This document shows, one piece after another, positions 7,728 to 14,624 of a DNA stretch of 17,632 bases. A model generated the notes under the pieces. It did no database searches and was not told the DNA's origin. It was given only the letters and a program-made list of their open reading frames with translations. The position numbers and the translations under genes were made by a program. Position 1 is the first letter of the stretch, and every line of letters starts with the position of its first letter. Source of the DNA: JANPII01 sp031424915 (lineage in GTDB: Bacteria > Pseudomonadota > Alphaproteobacteria > Rickettsiales > Midichloriaceae); the NCBI GenBank assembly GCA_031424915.1, contig JANPII010000132.1:1-17632 (forward strand), given 5' to 3'.

Positions 7728-8482
7728 TCTATCACAAAGTTAAAGTATGTATCAGGATATGGCTCATTCTCTAGTGTATAGTGCCACCACTCTTTACTAT
7801 ATTCTATAAAACCATGCCTTTTCATAATCTCGCGTAACACGTTGCGTTTTGCAGTATCGGTAGAGTCAACTAAAGGGCTGTCATGGTGAGATGCCTCATG
7901 CAATAGGTCAAAACTAGAACCCATATCTACAGTTCCATCATCTAAAAATGGGATAATGTCGCCATTAGCAAGCGGACGATGAGAGACCATCACACGGTGT
8001 ACATTCTTTCCTAACTCAATAATTGTTAGATCCACAGTGCTACCCCTGCTGTGAGCAGATTTCCGTCCTATGTACCCCCGCTCAATAGCCTCGGATTTAC
8101 TGATAGTGGGGTAGTACCAGGGCTTTGCCACCTCATCATCTTGGTCTTGGCTCCAGCTCCAGAATGCCTCCACTGCTTGTTGTGGACGATAGCCATCGTA
8201 TACCACTAAGCTATATCCATGGTGTGCTAAATCTGCTTGCACTTTTGCTAGCGCCTCGGCTGCAGGACGAGTTAGCAATATAATTGGAGCATTATAGCCA
8301 TCAACAGGCCGCCCCATAAAGTTTTCACCCTGTGCGTAGCGCACACTTTGAATAATAGTAGGGTCTATATCTTGTAGCCGTACAAACCCATTGCTCGTTG
8401 CATCTTGATACTCACTCATATTATTTGCACATCCTCCAACTAATGCACATAAAGACAGAACGATTATTGTATACCACTTCAT
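7724..8482 (-). CDS. VanX-type D-Ala-D-Ala dipeptidase, lipoprotein
   Basis: A 252-residue zinc dipeptidase (peptidase M15D) expected to split D-alanyl-D-alanine. Key residues are R99 in YDGYRPQQAVEAFW, zinc ligands H144 and D151 in SAHSRGSTVDL, and E231 with ligand H234 in EWWHY. The start at 8482 is chosen because GAGG lies 5-6 nt upstream and the first 18 residues form a lipoprotein signal (hydrophobic core, then VGGC with lipidated C18). An in-frame ATG at 8542 would bury the signal. It therefore probably acts in the periplasm, as Salmonella PcgL does, recycling the peptidoglycan dipeptide for nutrition or wall remodelling rather than giving vancomycin resistance. No vanHA-like partners are nearby. 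Length and motifs are intact. Confidence 0.9.
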   Translation of the reverse strand: MKWYTIIVLSLCALVGGCANNMSEYQDATSNGFVRLQDIDPTIIQSVRYAQGENFMGRPVDGYNAPIILLTRPAAEALAKVQADLAHHGYSLVVYDGYRPQQAVEAFWSWSQDQDDEVAKPWYYPTISKSEAIERGYIGRKSAHSRGSTVDLTIIELGKNVHRVMVSHRPLANGDIIPFLDDGTVDMGSSFDLLHEASHHDSPLVDSTDTAKRNVLREIMKRHGFIEYSKEWWHYTLENEPYPDTYFNFVID

Positions 8483-8513
8483 TTTTACCTCAAAAATTAA
8501 TGTTGTTAAAGTG

Positions 8514-8542
8514 ACGTTAGCCCCGAAGTTTAGGTATGTCAA
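8514..8542 (-). promoter_or_regulatory. Candidate promoter of the dipeptidase gene
   Basis: On the minus strand a perfect -35 box TTGACA (8537-8542) lies 17 bp before TAACGT (8514-8519), a modest -10 match. The leader to the start at 8482 would be about 25 nt. It faces away from the promoter of the HAD-like gene in the same A+T-rich divergent gap. Confidence 0.4.
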
Positions 8543-8604
8543 TATACAATTAGCACTATAAGAAGAACTATAATAAAATTCTCTGGCAATATTATAATAT
8601 CAAC

Positions 8605-8632
8605 TTGACGTGGTGAATAATGATACTATAAG
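8605..8632 (+). promoter_or_regulatory. Sigma-70-type promoter of the HAD-like gene
   Basis: TTGACG (8605-8610) and TATAAG (8627-8632) are each one base from consensus and are separated by 16 bp. Transcription would start near 8639, giving a leader of about 26 nt before the ATG at 8665. Confidence 0.55.
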
Positions 8633-8664
8633 TTAAATAACATTATAATCTAATAGGCAAAACA

Positions 8665-9372
8665 ATGATCAATACTCAATCTAATAAAACTGTTTTTGTA
8701 TTTTCGCTTGGTCAACTTACTAATTCAAGTGTAACTGATAGTATTGGCAGCTTTGCTGGCTTGTGGGCTGAAAAGGCTGGAATGTTTAAATCTATAGTCT
8801 ACCCTTTTTGTTGGTTAGGCTCGGCGGCTGTGTATGGCTACGACCTAATCAAGGAAGAAGAGATAGAGAAATTTAAGAAAGGGGAAACAACACCCCAGCA
8901 ATTTAGGCAGTATTTGCGTAGATATTATGATGAAGCAGAGGATAGCAAAATTGATTCAGCTTGGAATAAGTTATGTCAAATTGATGAGAAGGTAATAGAG
9001 AATGTAATTTCATTGCAGAATGTTATGACTAAAGATGAAAATATTCGCGTTCTGGTTGTTAGTGTTACAAATCCGATTAACGCTGAGTACATCCAATCTG
9101 CTTTAGCTGAAAAAGTCGAAGGCTTTCCTCCACTAGGGAGAGTGCAATTCGCTCTCTCATATGAACAGAAGACTACTTCTTTAACGCAAATTACTACCAC
9201 TGCTTTAAGCCAAAATTATGAAGGATATGAAGTAGTATCTTTACACAATGCTATGACGACAGCAGCAAGCATAGGTACCGACCCTGAGTGTTTCCAATAT
9301 CGTCCTTATAATCCAAGTATAGGAGAAAAATTGGGAGATGTTATACAGGGGGTTATGCAACAGAGCATTTAA
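8665..9372 (+). CDS. HAD-like protein lacking the catalytic aspartates
   Basis: A 235-residue protein that I align by eye with HAD hydrolases of the YihX 'FDLGNV' type. Residues 10-20 (VFVFSLGQLTN) occupy motif I, but the nucleophile Asp is Ser14. Residues 68-104 (FKKGETTPQQFRQYLRRYY...DSAWNKL) fit the helical cap pattern 'erGeis.e.F...l......AW..l'. Residues 129-143 (VLVVSVTNPINAEYI) fit motif II (LSNTN...). Residues 189-205 (EVVSLHNAMTTAASIGT) fit motif IV (vfFDDn..NieaA..lG) with the Asp pair replaced by His194-Asn195. It is thus probably not a phosphatase. It has its own promoter, AGG 7 nt before the start, and stands alone. A binding or regulatory role, or decay of function without frame loss, are both possible. 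The homology is remote and needs a profile search. Confidence 0.6.
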   Translation: MINTQSNKTVFVFSLGQLTNSSVTDSIGSFAGLWAEKAGMFKSIVYPFCWLGSAAVYGYDLIKEEEIEKFKKGETTPQQFRQYLRRYYDEAEDSKIDSAWNKLCQIDEKVIENVISLQNVMTKDENIRVLVVSVTNPINAEYIQSALAEKVEGFPPLGRVQFALSYEQKTTSLTQITTTALSQNYEGYEVVSLHNAMTTAASIGTDPECFQYRPYNPSIGEKLGDVIQGVMQQSI

Positions 9373-9380
9373 TCGACTTA

Positions 9381-9536
9381 TACCAAGTCTAGGAAATAAA
9401 TTCACACTTGAAAATTTTTGAGGAATTTTGGCACATCTTTGAGACGCATGTATTCAACACACTGGCGCGAAAATGGTATGTTAAAATTACCAAAAAGGCT
9501 CCGCTTCAAGTGTATAGTTATTTCCTAGACTTGGTA
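9381..9536. repeat. MITE-like palindromic repeat, copy B
   Basis: This is 156 bp with terminal inverted repeats beginning TACCAAGTCTAGGAAATAA and ending in the reverse complement. It starts 8 nt after the HAD-like gene's stop codon. The subterminal arms differ: the left has ATTCACACTTGAA, while the right, read inward, has CTATACACTTGAAGC. The copy therefore mixes the two arm types seen separately in copies D and C. Internal words GAGACGC, GCGCGAAAATGGTA and AAAATTACCAAAAAGGC are shared with the other copies. Folded in RNA it would form a long hairpin and may end the upstream transcript. Confidence 0.9.
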
Positions 9537-9558
9537 TTAATATCTGTCAGCTATAGCA

Positions 9559-9587
9559 TTGATATTTTGCTGCTTCTGTAGTAAATT
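9559..9587 (+). promoter_or_regulatory. Candidate promoter of uvrC
   Basis: TTGATA (9559-9564) lies 17 bp before TAAATT (9582-9587), in the 73-nt gap between repeat copy B and the uvrC start. The -35 box has five of six consensus bases and the -10 box four. Confidence 0.4.
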
Positions 9588-9609
9588 ATACACGAATTAA
9601 CGAAAAGTA

Positions 9610-11439
9610 ATGCGCACCATGAGCAGCTTACGTCAAGGAGCGGTGATTATTAGTCGTGCTGCCCAAGCAATGCCTATTTCTGCTGGTATCTATAAGATGA
9701 TAGATAAGACTGGGCAGGTTCTTTATGTGGGCAAAGCTAAGAATTTAGGTAAGAGAGTTGTTTCATATTCGAATGTAGAACGCCTGCCATATCGCTTGCA
9801 GCTAATGGTATCGCAGGTGGTGAATGTAGAAATCCTCACCACCCAGACTGAAGCGGAAGCTTTGCTGCTGGAAGCAAGCTTAATTAGCGCTATAAAGCCT
9901 AAGTTCAATATTTTGTTGAAGGATGACAAGGTATTTCCCTATATTGTAATTGAAATGGATCATCCCTTTCCACGTATTACTAAATATAGGGGTAAGAAGC
10001 AAACAGCACATAATTACTTTGGCCCCTTTGCTTCTGCTAGCAGCGTACAAGAGACTATATATGAAATTCAGAAAATCTTTCGTATTCGTCCGTGCAGCAA
10101 CAATTATTTCGCTAGCCGCACTCGGCCGTGCTTGCAATACCAAATCAAGCGGTGTACTGCGCCATGTGTGAATAAAATCAGCGAGCAAGATTATAGCAAG
10201 CTAGTGCAAGCCAGCCAGGATTTTCTTAATGGTAAAAACACTGCAGTCCAAGAGGCGCTGAAACAGAAGATGCTAGAGGCAAGCGAGCGTATGGACTATG
10301 AGCTTGCTGCAGAGTATCGAGATCGTATTGCTCTATTTACTCAAATGCAGGCTAAGAATATTCTGAAGACTGGCGATTTACATGATGCCGATTTTATTGG
10401 CTATTATAATGATGGGCAGAACAACACATGCCTGCAGCTTTTATTCATTCGTAATGGGCGCAGCTATGGGAGTAGACAGTACTTTTTATCCGGTATTGAA
10501 GAGGGTGGTAGCGAGATTATTGAACGTATGGTGGTGCAAATTTACCAGGCTGTTCCAGCTCCACCCTTGGTTTTTATTCCTTCCCATCTTAATTCCAAGC
10601 TTTTAAGCAAAGCTTTATCAGGTACTACAAAAGTTCAAGTAATAACTCCTAAGGGCAATAGAGCAGCTATGGATATTATGGATTTTGCGGTGGATAATGC
10701 ACGTACTGCATTGCGGTTAAAGCTAAAAGAACAGCTTAAACACATTGAGATGTTGGCAAAGATACGCCAGCTTTTTGGCATAAAGGAGCCTATCAAGCGA
10801 GTTGAGATATACGATAATAGCCATATACAAGGACAAAACGCTGTGGGGTGTTGTGTGGTGGTTGGTGCTTCTGGTTTTATACGCAACCAGTATCGTATAT
10901 ATAAGATACGCCATAAAGATACCCTAGGAGATGATTATGCCATGTTACGAGAGGTGTTGAAGCGTAGGCTGACACGTATGGATGATGATAACAGGCCAAA
11001 TTTGATGTTAATTGATGGTGGCAAAGGGCACTTGAGCGTAGCTATGGAGGTATTGCAGGACACGGGAATTGCAGTAGCTTGTATTGCTAAAGGGGTGGAT
11101 CGTAATGCAGGACGGGAGTTTTTCTTTGCTCCAGAGCAGGCGCCTTTCCAACTGCCTAAGCGAGATCCTGTATTGCTATATTTACAAAATCTGCGCAACG
11201 AGGCCCATCGTTTTGCTATTACCACCCATCGCAAGCAACGTGCTAAGGCGATCACTAAGTCTGGACTTGAGGCTATTCCTGGCATCGGTGTAAGGCGCAA
11301 AAAAGCACTGCTATTGCATTTTGGTTCGGTAGAGCAAATTAAGGCAGCGAGGATAGAGGATATTACCCGAGTATTAGGTATTAATAGTAATATAGCTAAA
11401 ACGATATATAACTATTTACACGAGGATGAAAATATCTAA
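9610..11439 (+). CDS. uvrC: Excinuclease ABC subunit C (UvrC)
   Basis: A 609-residue dual-incision nuclease of nucleotide excision repair, which cuts on both sides of a lesion handed over by UvrB. The N-terminal GIY-YIG domain has GIY at 26-28, YVG at 39-41 and the catalytic Glu near 88. Four cysteines (162, 174, 182, 186) match the cluster proposed to bind iron-sulfur in UvrC. The UVR motif for UvrB contact lies around 215-245. The RNase H-like domain shows YDNSH (401-405), LIDGGKGHL (467-475) and TTHRKQR (538-544). A helix-hairpin-helix domain (~553-603) ends the protein. A second in-frame ATG at 9619 is an equally plausible start, as neither has a strong ribosome binding site. Complete, normal length. 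Confidence 0.97.
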   Translation: MRTMSSLRQGAVIISRAAQAMPISAGIYKMIDKTGQVLYVGKAKNLGKRVVSYSNVERLPYRLQLMVSQVVNVEILTTQTEAEALLLEASLISAIKPKFNILLKDDKVFPYIVIEMDHPFPRITKYRGKKQTAHNYFGPFASASSVQETIYEIQKIFRIRPCSNNYFASRTRPCLQYQIKRCTAPCVNKISEQDYSKLVQASQDFLNGKNTAVQEALKQKMLEASERMDYELAAEYRDRIALFTQMQAKNILKTGDLHDADFIGYYNDGQNNTCLQLLFIRNGRSYGSRQYFLSGIEEGGSEIIERMVVQIYQAVPAPPLVFIPSHLNSKLLSKALSGTTKVQVITPKGNRAAMDIMDFAVDNARTALRLKLKEQLKHIEMLAKIRQLFGIKEPIKRVEIYDNSHIQGQNAVGCCVVVGASGFIRNQYRIYKIRHKDTLGDDYAMLREVLKRRLTRMDDDNRPNLMLIDGGKGHLSVAMEVLQDTGIAVACIAKGVDRNAGREFFFAPEQAPFQLPKRDPVLLYLQNLRNEAHRFAITTHRKQRAKAITKSGLEAIPGIGVRRKKALLLHFGSVEQIKAARIEDITRVLGINSNIAKTIYNYLHEDENI

Positions 11440-11507
11440 TATAAGTATACAGATCGCTCTGCAGGGCAGGGAGCACGTATATAGTCTGCTTATGTAATAG
11501 GTGCCAG

Positions 11508-12053
11508 ATGCTATTCCGAAGCATTCCAAATTTATTGACCATAACGAGAATCGCATTGATTCCAGTTTTGGTAATGGCCTTCTACCTTGATGTTAAGGTG
11601 GCGCACTATGTTTCTGCCGGTATATTTATTTTTGCTAGCATTACAGATTATGTCGATGGCTACTTAGCTAGAGCTTGGGAGGTGCAGTCTAACTTTGGGC
11701 GTGTACTAGACCCTATTGCAGATAAGCTTCTCGTTGCCTCTACATTGATGATGCTAGTGCATTTTCATCAAGCCCCGGTATTGCCAACTCTAGCTATACT
11801 GTGTCGAGAGATTTTGGTATCAGGTTTAAGGGAGTATCTAGCAGAGATTAAAATAGCACTACCTGTAAGCCGTTTGGGCAAGATTAAAACCGGTGTGCAG
11901 ATGGTATCAATTGTAATATTGCTATTGGGCCAGGATGTTATTGGCGTTCCATACATAAATTTGCTTGGGCAAATTGCACTTTGGATTGCAGCGGGCTTGA
12001 CGTTAGTAACAGGATACGTCTACCTTAAAGAAGGACTCAAGCATATTACATAG
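11508..12053 (+). CDS. pgsA: CDP-diacylglycerol-glycerol-3-phosphate phosphatidyltransferase
   Basis: A 181-residue integral membrane enzyme that makes phosphatidylglycerophosphate from CDP-diacylglycerol and glycerol 3-phosphate, the committed step to phosphatidylglycerol and cardiolipin. The CDP-alcohol phosphotransferase signature DGX2ARX8GX3DX3D is complete: D50, G51, A54, R55, G64, D68, D72. The N-terminus NLLTITRIALIPVLV and the segment REILVSGLREYLA are typical of PgsA rather than of phosphatidylserine synthase. AGGTG precedes the ATG. It follows uvrC by 68 nt, the arrangement common in alphaproteobacteria, and is 3 nt from the next gene, so uvrC-pgsA-12057 is likely one operon. Confidence 0.95.
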   Translation: MLFRSIPNLLTITRIALIPVLVMAFYLDVKVAHYVSAGIFIFASITDYVDGYLARAWEVQSNFGRVLDPIADKLLVASTLMMLVHFHQAPVLPTLAILCREILVSGLREYLAEIKIALPVSRLGKIKTGVQMVSIVILLLGQDVIGVPYINLLGQIALWIAAGLTLVTGYVYLKEGLKHIT

Positions 12054-12056
12054 CCG

Positions 12057-12440
12057 ATGTACGAAAACGAGATTATAGAAGAGTTGTCTAACATTGAGGG
12101 TACACCTCAAGTTGAGGCAAAAAAGCAGGAAGATACTATACCGGAAGAAGAGCCTGCTACGCCAGCAAAGATAGAGGCTGTAGATATTAAGGCTGATAAA
12201 GCACAGCAGCTACGACAGTTTGTACCCTATCAGTTTTCTACTAATTACTACTATAAGGATACGTCGCATCTGTATCAAGTGATAATGGAAGACGGCACTG
12301 AAGTGAAAATGGAGGCGAGCTCTGCTCAAGACGTGGCAGCTAAGTGCAAGGGCAAAGCTATGCGCCAGATAATTTATTTAGGTCCCCGCCTGCATAAAAT
12401 AGTGGACAGCGAAGATTTGGGTGGTGATGAGGGAGTGTAG
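12057..12440 (+). CDS. Small acidic protein downstream of pgsA, unrecognised
   Basis: A 127-residue protein whose ATG lies 3 nt after the pgsA stop, so it is almost certainly co-translated. Residues 1-50 are Glu/Lys/Pro/Ala-rich and look disordered. Residues ~58-115 look like a compact alpha/beta domain (YQFSTNYYYKDTSHLYQVIM, then DGTEVKMEASSAQDVAAKCKGKAMRQIIYLG). A short acidic tail ends it. No membrane segment or catalytic motif is seen. In many alphaproteobacteria uvrC-pgsA is followed by molybdopterin synthase genes moaD/moaE; this protein does not resemble MoaD (no C-terminal Gly-Gly). I do not recognise a family. Confidence 0.7.
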   Translation: MYENEIIEELSNIEGTPQVEAKKQEDTIPEEEPATPAKIEAVDIKADKAQQLRQFVPYQFSTNYYYKDTSHLYQVIMEDGTEVKMEASSAQDVAAKCKGKAMRQIIYLGPRLHKIVDSEDLGGDEGV

Positions 12441-12453
12441 AGCTTTTGGCTCT
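12439..12453 (+). terminator. Weak hairpin at the end of the uvrC operon
   Basis: AGAGC and GCTCT pair around TTTTG, starting inside the stop codon of the gene at 12057. No T-tract follows, so termination here is doubtful. The stronger structured repeats that begin at 12495 may serve instead. Confidence 0.25.
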
Positions 12454-12494
12454 CCTTAAGGGTTAGGTATTATTGCATTCGGTGTATCTGTTCG

Positions 12495-12671
12495 GTTGAG
12501 TGGACGAAAACACCAGTGGGATGTCATTGTGTGGCTTGACCACACAGGAGAATATAACTGGATCCTGGATAGCCTCTCGTAAGTGCCCGCCTATGAGGCA
12601 CTCGAGGCTTCCAGGAAGACAACCACTATTCTTTTCAGCAATTACTAAATCTCGTCTCTTACCCACTCAAC
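12495..12671. repeat. Composite hairpin repeat (GTCATT...CTTGAC type)
   Basis: Outer arms GTTGAGTGG (12495-12503) and CCACTCAAC (12663-12671) are perfect inverted repeats enclosing two strong hairpins. In the first, TGTGTGG pairs with CCACACA around CTTGA (12528-12546). In the second, at 12564-12615, CCTGGA/TCCAGG, AGCCTC/GAGGCT and AGTGCC/GGCACT pair in nested order. The text TGTCATT...GGCTTGACC...GGATCCTGGAT resembles non-coding palindromic repeats I recall from Wolbachia and Rickettsia. Open frames across it on both strands only mirror the repeat. It could fold as a multi-branched RNA. It occupies most of the gap after the uvrC operon and abuts repeat copy C. Confidence 0.6.
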
Positions 12672-12681
12672 TCACAAGTTA

Positions 12682-12835
12682 TACCAAATCTAAGAAAAAC
12701 TATACACTTGAAGCTGCGCCTTTTTGGTAATTTTACCATACCATTTTCGCGCAAGTATTTGAATACAGGCGTCTCAAAGATATGCCAAAATTCCACAAAA
12801 ATTTTCAAGTGTATAGTTATTTCCTAGACTTGGTA
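12682..12835. repeat. MITE-like palindromic repeat, copy C
   Basis: This is 154 bp in the opposite orientation to copies B and D. Its left end is TACCAAATCTAAGAAAAACT and its right end is the standard GACTTGGTA. Both subterminal arms carry the CTATACACTTGAA type. The inner words CTTTTTGGTAATTTTA and ACAGGCGTCTCAAAGATATG are shared with the other copies. It sits 11 nt after the composite hairpin repeat. Between it and the next gene (12836-13087) I see only a promoter and a small GCCT/AGGC hairpin at about 12890-12902. Confidence 0.9.
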
Positions 12836-12968
12836 TAACATGAATACTTCAATAGCATTGTTACCAACACTAAAAAGGCAAGGTACGCCTGGTGGAGGCT
12901 GAACAGATACATTCGCTTAATTTATTGCTATATTTATTATTTAATTTACTTCAGAGGGCAATATTCTC

Positions 12969-12996
12969 TTGCATATAGTTACTAATATTGTAGAAT
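12969..12996 (+). promoter_or_regulatory. Candidate promoter of the J-domain gene
   Basis: TTGCAT (12969-12974) and TAGAAT (12991-12996) are spaced by 16 bp. They lie about 90 nt upstream of the start at 13088, in A+T-rich DNA. Confidence 0.4.
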
Positions 12997-13087
12997 GTAT
13001 ACATAAAATTTAACTGCATGTTTAGCTTTCAGGAGTATGTGAAAAAAGAAGTTATTAATTTATAATAAAGATGAATGGAGAGTTATT

Positions 13088-14392
13088 ATGATAGATAAAG
13101 TATCAGAATTAATTGACAGGTGTGAGTTTGACAGTGTAGAAGTCATGGATACTGAAACATCTACCCGGTCTGTCTCGGCAGCAGAGTTCAAAAGTGCACT
13201 TAAAGAATTGTGGCAGAGGTGTAAGCCTAGCGACTCAGAGCAAGTTGAGGAAATTGCGCGACTGCTTAAACTATTAAAAGAGAGTGTAAAAAATGACCTA
13301 ACTGTGGTGAGTTTTTGGAATAATGCGCTGATTCTTATACAAAACAAATACCTTGCCAAGCCAATTGATTGGGAGACAGAAATAAACACCTTGGGTGGAA
13401 TACGTTGGATGGTGGTATCAGAATTAATTGCGTTAAAGGCCACAGGCAGAGATGATAGCGTCAATAAGCATATAACACAAGCGCTACAGAGCCGTGCTTA
13501 TGATAACGTGTTATATTCATCCTTGCCTTGGGGAGTGGTGTCTTGTGTGGGGATAGCTACCTGCGCCACTGGCTTAGTGGGGATGGGATTAGAAGCAGAA
13601 TGGACTTTGCTAAATGTAGGTTCTGATGTAGTACTTGGTGAAGCCTTGGCTATTGCTGGTGTATGGATGGCAGTGATAGGCACCACTATTTTGTACTGCT
13701 CGATTCTTTCTCATGTAGCTGTAGCTGTGCGTCCTCAAGTTGAGGCACAACCTTCTGATAGTAATCCTAATGCCGCTGTATTTAAGCTTATTTGGGTAAT
13801 GCAAGATAATTTAGAAAAATATCGTGCTGAAATTGCCTATAGTGCTAAGGCTTTTGGTATAAAAGACGTGTGGTCTGACGCTGCAATAGAAAAAAGCCTG
13901 AAAGAGACAAAAGCGAAGTACTATACAGAAGCTCGTAATACCCACACTGATAAAACACAAAGTACTAATGCTACAGATTTCCAAGTTCTAAAACAACATT
14001 ACGACACTCTAGAAGCCTATTTGAATAACAAAAGCAATATAGACAGAGTAATGCAGGTATCTAGAAACTGGGAAAAAAGCCTAAATATTGGAACGGTGGG
14101 AATAATAAGTGCGATTGCAATACTAGGAGCATTAGCTTCCGTAGCCGTAACTCTTGGGGGAATACATTACGGGATTGGTTCAGTATTGCCTGTGATAGGT
14201 CTAGAAGCTTTGGCTATTGAAGGAACTATTGCTTTAGGTCTAGGAGGTTTAAATGGGGGATTATTTTACAAACCCATTCCTGGTGTTACACGCTCTCAAG
14301 ATCCTAACTTAGTGCTAGGTAGAGTATCGCAATGTATTGCCACAGCATCTTTCACAGCATTAGCTACAGCCGGAGGCCCAGTTATCTCATGA
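13088..14392 (+). CDS. Membrane protein with divergent J-domain (HTD for HPD)
   Basis: A 434-residue protein. GGAGAG lies 5 nt before the ATG. Residues 1-140 are soluble and mostly helical. Two hydrophobic blocks follow (~146-168 and ~181-213). Residues 248-313 read as a J-domain: AYSAKAFGIKD (helix I), DAAIEKSLKETKAKYYTEAR (helix II), the loop NTHTDKTQ, and FQVLKQHYDTLEAYL (helix III). The loop has HTD (286-288) where J-domains have the invariant HPD that triggers DnaK ATP hydrolysis. A second Gly/Ala-rich hydrophobic block spans ~334-392. J-domain membrane proteins recruit Hsp70, and some intracellular bacteria export such proteins to the host; neither role is shown here. It overlaps the next ORF by ATGA. 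The domain call is by eye; the rest of the protein I do not recognise. Confidence 0.6.
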   Translation: MIDKVSELIDRCEFDSVEVMDTETSTRSVSAAEFKSALKELWQRCKPSDSEQVEEIARLLKLLKESVKNDLTVVSFWNNALILIQNKYLAKPIDWETEINTLGGIRWMVVSELIALKATGRDDSVNKHITQALQSRAYDNVLYSSLPWGVVSCVGIATCATGLVGMGLEAEWTLLNVGSDVVLGEALAIAGVWMAVIGTTILYCSILSHVAVAVRPQVEAQPSDSNPNAAVFKLIWVMQDNLEKYRAEIAYSAKAFGIKDVWSDAAIEKSLKETKAKYYTEARNTHTDKTQSTNATDFQVLKQHYDTLEAYLNNKSNIDRVMQVSRNWEKSLNIGTVGIISAIAILGALASVAVTLGGIHYGIGSVLPVIGLEALAIEGTIALGLGGLNGGLFYKPIPGVTRSQDPNLVLGRVSQCIATASFTALATAGGPVIS

Positions 14393-14514
14393 ATAATATC
14401 TCAATGGGCCATGCTTTTAACGTCGGCTTTGCTTTGGGTATGTTTATGACCTGTAATCTAGTTAATATGGGCTTAGAGAAGCTGATTAATGGCGAGAAGA
14501 TGGCACTAATCTAG
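14389..14514 (+). CDS. 41-residue hydrophobic peptide coupled to the J-domain gene
   Basis: MNNISMGHAFNVGFALGMFM begins at an ATG that overlaps the upstream TGA stop as ATGA, the classic layout for translational coupling. The segment GHAFNVGFALGMFMTCNLVNMGL is hydrophobic enough to enter or lie on a membrane. The tail EKLINGEKMALI is polar. The frame extends upstream inside the previous gene without a ribosome binding site, so the overlapping ATG is the sensible start. It may be a small partner of the membrane J-domain protein. It could also be a remnant of a longer C-terminus split off by a frameshift: no hydrophilic end follows the upstream gene's last hydrophobic stretch. Confidence 0.45.
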   Translation: MNNISMGHAFNVGFALGMFMTCNLVNMGLEKLINGEKMALI

Positions 14515-14545
14515 TATCCTAAATTATTTTCTTAACGATTATGCA

Positions 14546-14570
14546 GAAGATTCCCCCCAAGGGGGACTTC
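14546..14570. other. GC-rich hairpin without T-tract
   Basis: GAAG pairs with CTTC and TCCCCC with GGGGGA around a 3-nt CAA loop, with a 2-nt bulge on the 5' side. It lies 32 nt after the 41-residue ORF and 55 nt before the DUF2793 start at 14625. It may mark the transcript end of the J-domain locus, although no T-run follows. Confidence 0.4.
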
Positions 14571-14624
14571 CGGGCCTAAGGTAGATGGTGCATGTTGCAT
14601 CCTATATCTATAGCAGAGGTCGAC

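Noticed and set aside
7724..8482. Vancomycin-resistance determinant
   Set aside because: The enzyme is VanX-like, but it is a lipoprotein standing without vanH/vanA-type ligase or VanRS regulators; a peptidoglycan dipeptide recycling role fits better.
11440..11507. tRNA or small RNA gene between uvrC and pgsA
   Set aside because: A GCTCTGC/GCAGGGAGC hairpin is visible, but there is no cloverleaf, T-loop or acceptor pairing, and the gap is only 68 nt within a likely operon.
12463..12730. Open frames on both strands (67 and 76 residues) after the uvrC operon
   Set aside because: Both are translations of the composite hairpin repeat and the edge of copy C; no start signals or family resemblance.
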